NCBI GenBank assembly: GCA_964569295.1
Contig: CAZMVU010000043.1
Span: forward strand, 1-27,453
Direction: 5' to 3'
Source of the DNA: CAZMVU01 sp964569295
Lineage (GTDB): Bacteria > Hydrogenedentota > Hydrogenedentia > Hydrogenedentales > JAGMZX01
Length of the DNA: 27,453 nucleotides
Shown piece by piece: positions 1-5,859 of this stretch. The first letter of the stretch is position 1. Each line of letters opens with the position of its first letter. A program made the translations under genes and the position numbers. Below the pieces are notes generated by a model, which was not told where the DNA came from, made no database searches, and saw only the letters and a list, made by a program, of their open reading frames with translations.

Positions 1-123
1 CCGCAGCAACGCCAAGTACACGCGCCGGTCGTCATCAACCAAGAAGACATCCTGCTTATTGTTCCCCCGTTGCACCACGTGGTGTGCAGCCCCCGGTACG
101 ACTATCCGCGCGACTCTTGGCAT
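1..123 (-). CDS. RAYT transposase, 5' fragment (left window edge)
   Basis: This is the first 41 codons of a REP-associated tyrosine transposase (TnpA_REP, Y1/HUH superfamily) running off the left edge. The translation begins MPRVARIVVPGAAHHVVQRG and matches the start of the complete copy at 2192-2920 almost residue for residue. It keeps the family's HHV-x-x-RG motif, in which the middle copy has G instead of R. The start ATG (complement of 121-123) is preceded by the same leader found in front of the other two copies. The HUH and tyrosine residues lie outside the window, so whether this copy is intact cannot be judged. Confidence 0.88.
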   Translation of the reverse strand, partial: MPRVARIVVPGAAHHVVQRGNNKQDVFLVDDDRRVYLALLR

Positions 124-159
124 GCACCCATGCTACCCGCGAAGGGGCGGAATGTCAAT

Positions 160-184
160 ATAAACGTTGACTGTCCCCGTTTAT
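160..184 (-). repeat. REP-like terminal hairpin of the left RAYT copy
   Basis: On the minus strand this reads as a hairpin with 7-bp arms, ATAAACG and CGTTTAT, around an 11-base loop containing GGGACAGTC. The same sequence stands in the same place upstream of the RAYT copies at 2192 and 27374. The inner part, GGGGACAGTCAACGTTTAT (160-178), corresponds to the terminal repeat of the complete element with one or two differences. Confidence 0.8.
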
Positions 185-216
185 TCGTAATCGGGATAAC
201 GCGCCCTCTTGCCGCT

Positions 217-1698
217 TTAGAGCACGATGGGCTTTGCGTCCTCCAACTGGCTGAGTGCGCGCAGTAATTCGCCCACGCCATCCACGGCCTCGTAATAGTC
301 CTTTTCGGGGTGCCCCCTCAGCAATCCGCTCTCGTGTTGCAGTTTCTCGATGACCAGGTCGCCGTACTTCTTGGCGGTGCGCAGCCAGGTGCAGTGCTCG
401 TCCGTGGCGTGGTACAGTCCGGTAAGCAGTGCGATGGCCCGGCCGTACATCCCGGCATAGGCACCGGCTTCCGCCCGGCTCTTGGCGTACTCGCCGTACC
501 ACGTGTCCGTGCGGATGCCGTCCTCGCCGGGACGCGCCTTCACCACCCAGTAGCCGAAGCGCTTCGCGTGGCTCAGCATGTCCGGCGCTCGGGTCAGCCG
601 GTACGCCTCGAGGTAGCTCAGCCCCGTGAGGAGGGGGTGTTGATACCCGAGGCAATAGGGTTTCCAAAGGTCGAGGTAACCCCGCGGCTCGTACTTCCCG
701 TAGCCGTCGGGTTCCGTCGGCTCGTCGTTCGGCATACCGTCGAGGCACAGCGAACCCCAGTAGGCGTTGGCTTCTTGGTCGTAGCCGTATTGGCCGTAGG
801 CGCGCAGGTAGGTCAGGGCGTGGTCGAGGAACAGGGCATCCTGCGTCAGTTCATAAGCACGCAGCAGCGCGCCGCAATACGGGCCTGTGATCGCCGTCAC
901 GAAGTGGCTCCCATCGAACCGGTCCATGCCCGCGTTCGGCCGTTCCGGGAAGAGGTTGGTCTCCGGATTACGCCGTTCCCAGTAGTAATTCGCCAGCAGC
1001 CGTGCGCGGTCCACCCATTTCTTGTCGCTGGTTTCCGCGTAGGCATGGGCGAACGCCTCGATATACGCCCCCGCCGACATGGAAAAATCGCAGCCCCGCT
1101 TGCCGTCGCCGTGCCGGTTGATCTCGCCCGTCTTCTTGTCGATCACATGCCACCGCCAGATGTTCTCGACCACGCCGAGGGTGGCTTCGCGGTCCGCCTC
1201 GAACAGCAGCTTCCAGTCCATGGGGTCCACGCCTGCGTGGAGTTCGTGCTGGTGGACATGGCACCGGTCCGTGTACACGTCGTAGTAGTCATGCCAGCCC
1301 CAACACACGAGCCCCCGCTCCGACTTCATGTGGTTCAGGTAGTAGCGGGCATACCGCAGCGCGAAGTCGGCATAGGCGCCGCCACGGGCGTGCATGACCG
1401 TTAGCGTCGGCATGTCGGTCGCCAGGTCCGCGCCGGCGGGGTTGCGCCGGTGCCGGCGGATGACCCGCCAGGGTTCATCCAAAGGAGGCGGCTCCTGTGG
1501 GCAGGTGAGGGTCTCCAGGTCGATGATGCTCACCAGCACCGGCGTCGTCTCCGGTCCGTAGGTGTCCAGTCCATGCGCCATGAGTGCATCGAGGCACCTC
1601 TCCACCACATGGTCATAGACCGGCACAGACCTATGCGCGGCAGCGGGTACTGTCAGAAGCATGACTGTGAGCAGTGGCACGATCGGAAGGTGTTTCAT
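217..1698 (-). CDS. Secreted (alpha/alpha)-toroid protein, putative glycan-active enzyme
   Basis: A 493-residue exported protein. The start is placed at the complement of 1696-1698 because it gives a clean Sec signal peptide, MKHLPIVPLLTVMLLTVPAA, followed by AH; the frame stays open upstream to 1815 but those residues do not look like protein. The mature part shows repeated helical pairs with aromatic and acidic patches (GWHDYYD, HQHELHAGVDPMDWKLLFEAD, SAGAYIEAFAHAYAETSDKKW, LTGLSYLEAYRLT), the pattern of (alpha/alpha)6 or toroid folds seen in GH88/GH105/GH127 hydrolases and several polysaccharide lyases. I cannot assign it to a family, and no catalytic pair is identified. It stands alone, divergent from the YhhN remnant and followed by the left RAYT element. 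Export and fold are fairly safe; a role on polysaccharide is inference. Confidence 0.72.
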   Translation of the reverse strand: MKHLPIVPLLTVMLLTVPAAAHRSVPVYDHVVERCLDALMAHGLDTYGPETTPVLVSIIDLETLTCPQEPPPLDEPWRVIRRHRRNPAGADLATDMPTLTVMHARGGAYADFALRYARYYLNHMKSERGLVCWGWHDYYDVYTDRCHVHQHELHAGVDPMDWKLLFEADREATLGVVENIWRWHVIDKKTGEINRHGDGKRGCDFSMSAGAYIEAFAHAYAETSDKKWVDRARLLANYYWERRNPETNLFPERPNAGMDRFDGSHFVTAITGPYCGALLRAYELTQDALFLDHALTYLRAYGQYGYDQEANAYWGSLCLDGMPNDEPTEPDGYGKYEPRGYLDLWKPYCLGYQHPLLTGLSYLEAYRLTRAPDMLSHAKRFGYWVVKARPGEDGIRTDTWYGEYAKSRAEAGAYAGMYGRAIALLTGLYHATDEHCTWLRTAKKYGDLVIEKLQHESGLLRGHPEKDYYEAVDGVGELLRALSQLEDAKPIVL

Positions 1699-1792
1699 GC
1701 GTGCGATTCCCGGAGTTTGGCTGCTGTTACACCGTGTACGCCCGTATGGTAAGATATTGAGCGGGCCACGCGCCAGCGCAGAATCCTGGTAG

Positions 1793-2130
1793 GATGGGAC
1801 AACGCCAACCGTCATCGCATGCGCCTACGCCCTGCTCGCTCTGTTCTCCGTAACGTTGAATTTCACCGAGCCCTTCACCGGCGTGGGGATTATGAAGGCG
1901 CTGCCCGCGCTGCTGCTGACCTGCGCGGCCTGGCGCTACACGCGCCCCCGCTTCGGCTACGCCGTGACGCTCGGGATTCTCTGCGGCGCCGCCGGCGACT
2001 ACTTCCTCGCCTCCCTATCGCAGGACTGGCTCATGCCCGGGCCCGTGGCCTTTCTCATCGGCCATGGCTTTTACCTGCGCGCCTTCGCCCGTGACCTGCA
2101 CATGAGCGCCGCACGGGTGAGCATCGTGAA
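1793..2130 (+). pseudogene. YhhN/TMEM86-family membrane protein, truncated by a RAYT element
   Basis: The frame open from 1793 encodes three hydrophobic segments typical of the N-terminal half of YhhN (lysoplasmalogenase-like) proteins: VIACAYALLALFSVTLNF, then FGYAVTLGILCGAAGDYFLA, with the characteristic GDYFLA, then FLIGHGFYLRAFARDLHM. After about residue 105 it enters the left end of the RAYT element and stops at 2180-2182. Family members are usually about 200-230 residues with eight membrane spans, so half is missing. Nothing downstream of the element (2929 onward) resembles the lost half. The 5' end is also damaged: an in-frame TAG lies at 1790-1792, and the only conventional start codon afterwards is TTG at 1856, inside the first hydrophobic segment. 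ATG 1794 is in another frame, consistent with a frameshift near the start. Identification rests on the GD and FLIGHGFYLRAF motifs. Confidence 0.62.
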
Positions 2131-2136
2131 TAGACG

Positions 2137-2155
2137 GGGGACAGTAACCGTTTAT
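2137..2155 (+). repeat. Left terminal inverted repeat of the RAYT element
   Basis: GGGGACAGTAACCGTTTAT. It matches the reverse complement of 2910-2928 at 18 of 19 positions. The leader between this repeat and the transposase start is conserved in all three copies in the window. Confidence 0.8.
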
Positions 2156-2191
2156 ATTGACATTCCGTTCCTTTGCGGGTAGTATGGGTGC

Positions 2192-2920
2192 ATGCCAAGA
2201 ATCGCGCGAATAGTCGTACCGGGGGCTGCACACCACGTGGTGCAAGGGGGGAACAACAAGCAGGATGTCTTTTTTGTTGATGACGACCGGCGCGTCTACT
2301 TGGCGTTGCTGCGGGAGCAGGGGCGGCGGTTCGGGTTGCGGGTGGACGGCTATTGCCTGATGCCGAACCACGTGCATGTGGTGGGCGTACCAGAGCACGA
2401 GGAGTCGCTCGCCAAGGCCGTCGGCCGGACGCATTCCCTCTATTGCCAATACGTGAACCGGATGCACGGGCGCAGCGGGCACCTGTGGCAGAACCGGTTC
2501 TTCTCGTGTGCCATGGACGACGCCTACGCCCACAACGCACTGTGCTACGCCGAGTTGAACCCGGTGCGCGCGGGCATGGTGAAGAAGGCGTGGGACTACC
2601 CCTGGTCAAGCGCGCCGGCGCATTGCGGGGTGGAAGCGGACTCGCCGCTCCTCGACCTGGCGGCATGGTTCAAGGAGACGAGCGCAAAGGATTGGAAGGC
2701 CACGCTCAAGAAGGCCCTCCGCGACAAGGCCACGCTGGAGAGCATCCGGCGCAGTACGCACACCGGGCGTCCGCTCGGCAGCGACCGTTTCCTCAGCAAG
2801 ATCGAGCACGCGCTCGGCCGCCGCGTCCGGGCTCTGCCCGTTGGGCGGCAAAAGGGCTGGCGGAAGCAGAAAGCGGGCACGGAGCGCAAGGCACGGCGAA
2901 CAGTCTCCGATAAACGGTGA
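2192..2920 (+). CDS. REP-associated tyrosine transposase (RAYT, Y1/HUH family)
   Basis: A full-length 242-residue transposase of the IS200/IS605-related RAYT group, which nick and rejoin single-stranded DNA at REP hairpins. The HUH metal-binding motif is visible as MPNHVHVV (about residues 54-61). A candidate nucleophile tyrosine lies in the helix after it (SLYCQYVNRMHG, about 89-100), and the family block GHLWQNRFFS and AELNPVRAGMV follow. The C-terminus is very basic (GRQKGWRKQKAGTERKARRT), suiting DNA binding. The N-terminal motif reads HHVVQGG, while both edge copies read HHVVQRG; this R-to-G change may weaken the copy. The start ATG 2192 is conserved in all three copies. The gene fills its element, and its stop lies inside the right terminal repeat. 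Confidence 0.9.
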   Translation: MPRIARIVVPGAAHHVVQGGNNKQDVFFVDDDRRVYLALLREQGRRFGLRVDGYCLMPNHVHVVGVPEHEESLAKAVGRTHSLYCQYVNRMHGRSGHLWQNRFFSCAMDDAYAHNALCYAELNPVRAGMVKKAWDYPWSSAPAHCGVEADSPLLDLAAWFKETSAKDWKATLKKALRDKATLESIRRSTHTGRPLGSDRFLSKIEHALGRRVRALPVGRQKGWRKQKAGTERKARRTVSDKR

Positions 2921-2928
2921 CTGTCCCC
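2910..2928 (-). repeat. Right terminal inverted repeat overlapping the transposase stop
   Basis: The reverse complement reads GGGGACAGTCACCGTTTAT. The last codons of the transposase (AAA CGG TGA) are formed by this repeat, so the end of the protein and the end of the element are the same bases. Confidence 0.78.
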
Positions 2929-2935
2929 ATTTAGT

Positions 2936-3205
2936 AGGGCGGGCGTTAGGCTACACGCGGCCGGGCAAGCAAGATTTTGATGCGATTGCCCTGGGAGGGG
3001 GTGCCACCGATTCACACCGATGGACACAGATTATGTATAGTTCTTCGGAAACTCAATCGGTGTTCAGCGGTGTTCGTCGTGGGTCAATAGTAAACTGGGA
3101 CTGTCCCCGTTTATTGTTCCCATTTATTCCGATCGACGCCCACGAATAAGGGGACGAAGCGGCTGGGGTTCATAGTGCATGGCCCATCTGTCTGTCCACG
3201 GCCAA
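2936..3205. other. Non-coding stretch with a solo REP
   Basis: I see no convincing gene between the RAYT element and the pilin promoter. No frame here shows protein-like composition with a ribosome site. The recognisable items are the solo repeat at 3091-3113 and AT-richer flanks around it. The lost half of the YhhN gene is not present. Confidence 0.6.
3091..3113 (-). repeat. Solo REP-like palindrome related to the RAYT ends
   Basis: The minus strand pairs TAAAC with GTTTA and, inside, GGGAC with GTCCC, giving a compact nested palindrome. It shares the core GGGGACAGTC and the TAAAC flank with the ends of the RAYT elements but has no transposase beside it. This is what a non-autonomous REP mobilised by the RAYT should look like. 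Confidence 0.68.
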
Positions 3206-3234
3206 TTGACAAGATCGGAATTCTGCCCTAGAAT
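3206..3234 (+). promoter_or_regulatory. Strong sigma-70-type promoter for the pilin unit
   Basis: TTGACA (3206-3211), a 17-base spacer, then TAGAAT (3229-3234): 11 of 12 consensus positions with ideal spacing. Transcription would begin near 3241, leaving an untranslated or sORF-bearing leader of about 250 bases before the pilin start at 3493. This is the best housekeeping-type promoter I found in the window. Confidence 0.65.
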
Positions 3235-3328
3235 GAAGCATAATTACGGGTGGGGATTATGGGGTTTACGGGGGCATTGCCCATTGCGGGGAGATATTCT
3301 TTCGCTAGCGCATGCAAGAGGAGTGCCT

Positions 3329-3520
3329 ATGCACACACGGCCTTTCCGATGCGGGTTGCGGCGGTGTGGTAGCCGGTGGGGGCTCTGGTTGCTGTCATCA
3401 ACCGGAGCGGCGGGGGTATCGGTCCTGACCTGCGTCTTGTTTTCATTCCTATCTACCGCACTTGCGAAAGTGGTGCGCAAAGGAGACAGGGTATGCGAAG
3501 GAAGTCCGGTTTTACATTGA
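3329..3520 (+). CDS. Possible small exported/membrane ORF in the pilin leader
   Basis: A 63-residue frame with a good ribosome site (GAGGAG at 3318-3323, five bases before ATG). The N-terminus is Arg-rich (MHTRPFRCGLRRCGSRW), a hydrophobic stretch follows (about residues 18-45), and it ends STALA before KVVRKGD, a plausible signal-peptidase site. It overlaps the start of the pilin gene by 28 bases in another frame, so translation of the two could be coupled. I recognise no family. It may instead be a chance frame in a long leader; the ribosome site, the hydrophobic profile and the position behind a strong promoter are the support. Confidence 0.38.
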   Translation: MHTRPFRCGLRRCGSRWGLWLLSSTGAAGVSVLTCVLFSFLSTALAKVVRKGDRVCEGSPVLH

Positions 3521-4506
3521 TCGAGCTGCTGGTGGTGATCGCCATTATCGGCATTCTGGCGGCCATCCTGTTGCCGGCGTTGGCCCGCGCACGCGAATCC
3601 GCACGGCGCGCGAGTTGCCAGAACAACCTGAAGCAGATGGGCGTCGTCTTCAAGATGTACTCCAGCGAAGACCCCGGGGAACGCTTCCCGTCCATACAGG
3701 CGGGCTACCTGCCTTGGCGTGACCGCGGACTGGCGCCAACGATCGACATGGCGCCGAACATCTTCGCCATATACCCCGAGTATTTGTCGGACCCCTATGT
3801 GCTTGTCTGTCCGTCTGACCCGGAAAGCAGCAGCGCCAAGGATCGTTTTGAGGACGACAATGGCGAGCCGTGTGTGGGCAGCTATACCGTCCCCTCGGGT
3901 CCGATTGGACAGGAGTGCGCAAGCGCCACGGACATGAGCTATGGCTACGTAGGATGGGTGATGGACTGCTACGATGATAGTTGTGGTTTGCTCCCATTTT
4001 CTACCGTGACACCCATCTTGGACCTCATGTCCGGACCGACGCAGGTTTCGCCCGACGAAGAAGGCCCGGCGCAGGTTGTCCGAATGGTGGAAGCGATGTT
4101 CGACCCGACGGACGTGCTGCCGGCGTTCTTGGCGGGACACGACGCACTCTCCGGTACTGAAGCCAGCGCACTCAACGAAGTCTTCGATAGCGACATTGTA
4201 GTCGAGGATGGTATCGGGAACGGCGGCGGCAACACGATCTATCGTTTGCGCGAAGGCATCGAGCGATTCCTCATCACCAATATCAACAACCCCGCCCAGA
4301 GCGCCCAGGCGCAGAGCACGGTGCCGGTGATGTTCGACCAACTCGCTTCCGTGGTGTCCTCGTTCAACCACGTGCCCGGCGGCGCGAATATTATGTACAT
4401 GGATGGCCACGTCGACTTCGAACGCTACATCGAATACGGTGACGGGATCGCCAACCGCTGGATGGCGAATACGCTCGGCATCCTCGTCGGTGTTTTCACC
4501 GAGTAG
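3493..4506 (+). CDS. Type II/IV pseudopilin with H-Xn-DG C-terminal motif
   Basis: A 337-residue prepilin-like protein. The N-terminus MRRKSGFTLIELLVVIAIIG is the classical prepilin peptidase site (cut after G6, with E at +5) plus the hydrophobic assembly helix (ILAAILLPALARARE). The start at 3493 is fixed by AGGAG at 3481-3485. The globular part contains several cysteines that could pair, and the tail has FNHVPGGANIMYMDGHVDF, the processing-associated H-Xn-DG motif that is greatly expanded in Planctomycetota, Lentisphaerota and Hydrogenedentota. Here ten residues separate H from DG; the named motif has nine. No secretion ATPase or prepilin peptidase is nearby, so this is an orphan pilin, as is usual in those phyla. 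Its likely place is the inner membrane or cell surface; the exact role is unknown. Confidence 0.9.
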   Translation: MRRKSGFTLIELLVVIAIIGILAAILLPALARARESARRASCQNNLKQMGVVFKMYSSEDPGERFPSIQAGYLPWRDRGLAPTIDMAPNIFAIYPEYLSDPYVLVCPSDPESSSAKDRFEDDNGEPCVGSYTVPSGPIGQECASATDMSYGYVGWVMDCYDDSCGLLPFSTVTPILDLMSGPTQVSPDEEGPAQVVRMVEAMFDPTDVLPAFLAGHDALSGTEASALNEVFDSDIVVEDGIGNGGGNTIYRLREGIERFLITNINNPAQSAQAQSTVPVMFDQLASVVSSFNHVPGGANIMYMDGHVDFERYIEYGDGIANRWMANTLGILVGVFTE

Positions 4507-4609
4507 CCCGTACACAGAGCGTATGACGTGGCCCGCGGGTTTCCGGCCTCGTTGCGAAGTGCAACCCGCCCGAGGCGGACAAGCTTGGTAGCGAGTAAAA
4601 ACAAGTCAC

Positions 4610-4640
4610 GCGGCCGCGAGGGGATGACCTTCGCGGCCGC
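4610..4640 (-). terminator. Intrinsic-terminator-like hairpin ending the antitoxin operon
   Basis: Arms GCGGCCGCGAGG (4610-4621) and CCTTCGCGGCCGC (4628-4640) pair with a single bulge. On the minus strand the stem is followed after about six bases by TGTTTTTAC, making it a plausible terminator for the higB-higA-antitoxin transcript. On the plus strand the downstream sequence is less T-rich but could still slow pilin transcripts. Confidence 0.5.
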
Positions 4641-4657
4641 GCTGCTTAAATCCTGAC

Positions 4658-5023
4658 TCACCCGTCGAAACGCTGGCGCAGCTTCTCGAATACAACGTCG
4701 CCGGGGATTGTCTCCACTTCGCCGGAGCGTATTGCGTCCAGACGGCGGCGTGACTCTGCCACCCATATCGCGGTCACCTCCGGGTCCGGGCACCGTGGGC
4801 TTGGGAACCGCTTTTGGAGGCTTGCGAGAAACTCTTCGCCGGAAATTGTATTTGCGCTACCTTCTTGCACAGCCTGCGCGCGGCGCTCCACCTCCTTTGC
4901 CTATGCGGCTTGAACCTCCGGGTCCGGCAGGTTGAGCGAGTTGAGCAGCGCCTCCACCACGCGCAGGCGCAGGTCGACTGGCAGTGACTCTACCTCGGCG
5001 ACAAGCTCTTCGACCGTGCGCAT
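4658..5023 (-). pseudogene. Addiction-module antitoxin (TIGR02574-like), amber-interrupted
   Basis: Read from ATG at the complement of 5021-5023, the frame gives MRTVEELVAEVESLPVDLRL and on to LNLPDPEVQAA, then TAG (complement of 4901-4903). It continues in frame as AKEVERRAQAVQEG and ends after QRFDG, 121 codons in all. The second half repeats the first: PDPEVQAA-stop-AKEVERRAQAV aligns with PDPEVTAIWVAESRRRLDAI, and NTISGEEFLASLQKRF with ETIPGDVVFEKLRQRF. The stop therefore replaces the conserved tryptophan, a TGG-to-TAG change. Family members are about 65-75 residues with one copy, so this is a tandem fusion. It lies 28 bases after higA on the same strand and no toxin follows it. A GTG restart at 4891 could yield the second unit alone (77 residues). 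It is either decayed or expressed as two parts. Confidence 0.68.
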
Positions 5024-5051
5024 GTGTCGGCTTCCTCCATCTCACCGCGGC

Positions 5052-5417
5052 CTACGCTGCATTGGGCTCGCGAAGCAAGACCTCGGCAGGGATGCCCAGG
5101 CCTTCATGAAGTCTGCGGATCATATTCAGGCTGAGCGGACGCTTGCCGTTCAGCACCTCGGAAACCTTGCTCCTGCTGCCTATGAAAGGAACGAGATCCT
5201 GGTTGGTGAGTCCCTGTTGTTCCATGCGGAAGCGTATCGCTTCGATGGGGTCCGGCGGCTCAATTGGGTGCTCACGCTTCTCATAGTCCTCGACCAACAA
5301 AGCCCACAGCGCCAGTTCCTCCGCCTCGGACGTGCCAGATTCGGCGGTCATCAGCGCGGCAACCCTGTTAAGCGCGGCCTCGTACTCGGCTTCGGTTCTT
5401 ATGAGCTTCGCTTCCAT
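5052..5417 (-). CDS. higA: HigA-type antitoxin, XRE-family helix-turn-helix
   Basis: A 121-residue antitoxin. The N-terminal half (MEAKLIRTEAEYEAALNRVA to WALLVEDYEKREHPIEPPDP) is the usual toxin-binding region of HigA proteins. The C-terminal half is an XRE helix-turn-helix (IRFRMEQQGLTNQDLVPFIG, SRSKVSEVLNGKRPLSLNMI, RRLHEGLGIPAEVLL). It should bind and neutralise HigB and repress the operon. Its start overlaps the end of higB by 19 bases, with AGGAAAG as ribosome site inside higB, so the two are translationally coupled. This toxin-first order is the hallmark of higBA. The likely operator is the palindrome at 5742-5770. Confidence 0.9.
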   Translation of the reverse strand: MEAKLIRTEAEYEAALNRVAALMTAESGTSEAEELALWALLVEDYEKREHPIEPPDPIEAIRFRMEQQGLTNQDLVPFIGSRSKVSEVLNGKRPLSLNMIRRLHEGLGIPAEVLLREPNAA

Positions 5418-5710
5418 TCCACTTTCCTCGCGTCCACCTTGTCGTAATGTTCATGTGTGCCCAAGAACTTGATGAAGACGATACCGACTTCGTAGTTAAC
5501 ACTTACTATAAGCCGGTACTTGTTTCCGCATATGTTGAACACCACACGTTCATTGTTAATTATACTCGCCGAACGAAAATGGTCTTTAACATCAGCACTA
5601 GAGTTCCAAGTTGCAGCACTAACTTCAGCAAACCAAGCTTTCAACGGTTGTTCCGCATCCGGGTATTGTGCCCAGAAGTCCCGTAGCGTTGACCGCGCTA
5701 TGATTCGCAT
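5399..5710 (-). CDS. higB: HigB-type toxin (mRNA interferase, RelE-like fold)
   Basis: A 103-residue toxin beginning MRIIARSTLRDFWAQYPDAE. The start at the complement of 5708-5710 is preceded by GGAGG at five bases; the TTG at 5728 is less likely because the -10 box lies immediately upstream of it. Family landmarks are all present: a W-centred helix (LKAWFAEVSAATW), VVFNICGNKYRLIV, and the C-terminal LGTHEHYDK. HigB toxins cut ribosome-bound mRNA; higA downstream is the antidote. Codon use is AT-richer than in neighbouring genes (for example around NNERVVFNI), consistent with recent transfer of the module. Confidence 0.9.
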   Translation of the reverse strand: MRIIARSTLRDFWAQYPDAEQPLKAWFAEVSAATWNSSADVKDHFRSASIINNERVVFNICGNKYRLIVSVNYEVGIVFIKFLGTHEHYDKVDARKVEWKRSS

Positions 5711-5733
5711 CAGTTCCTCCGCCGACAATTCGC

Positions 5734-5763
5734 ATTATATCATATCTGTTCCCAAAATGGGAA
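5734..5763 (-). promoter_or_regulatory. higBA promoter
   Basis: On the minus strand, TTCCCA (5758-5763), an 18-base spacer and a perfect TATAAT (5734-5739). Transcription would start near 5727, leaving a leader of about 17 bases before higB. The operator palindrome covers the -35 box and the spacer, so a bound HigA dimer would block polymerase. Confidence 0.6.
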
Positions 5764-5770
5764 CAGATAT
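5742..5770. promoter_or_regulatory. Perfect 13-bp palindrome, probable HigA operator
   Basis: ATATCTGTTCCCA, three A bases, then TGGGAACAGATAT: exact inverted arms of 13 bp. It overlaps the higBA promoter and lies about 32 bases upstream of the higB start. Such palindromes are the usual binding sites of XRE antitoxins that autoregulate their operon. Confidence 0.65.
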
Positions 5771-5859
5771 CTTGAAGTACCACCACAAGAAGAACGGCAC
5801 CCTGGCTTTATCCAGGATGCCGCTACCATGCTGTGATTTCTGGCTTTCACTATCTCCGC

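Larger units (their letters stand above)
2131..2935 (+). mobile_element. Complete RAYT element with terminal inverted repeats
   Basis: An element of about 0.8 kb with one transposase gene. Its ends are inverted repeats: GGGGACAGTAACCGTTTAT at 2137-2155 and, reversed, GGGGACAGTCACCGTTTAT at 2910-2928, 18 of 19 identical. The right repeat contains the transposase stop codon (TGA 2918-2920). Similarity outward continues as TAAAC- or TAAAT-type bases, so each end can fold as a small REP-like hairpin. The left end interrupts a YhhN-type gene. I see no flanking target duplication, as expected for Y1/HUH transposition. Exact outer boundaries are uncertain by several bases. Confidence 0.75.

Noticed and set aside
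2936..3090. Second half of the YhhN gene beyond the RAYT element
   Set aside because: No frame in this stretch gives the hydrophobic segments expected for the C-terminal half.
3244..4515. 423-codon minus-strand frame opposite the pilin
   Set aside because: The pilin has the prepilin site and ribosome site; the antisense frame is shadow sequence.
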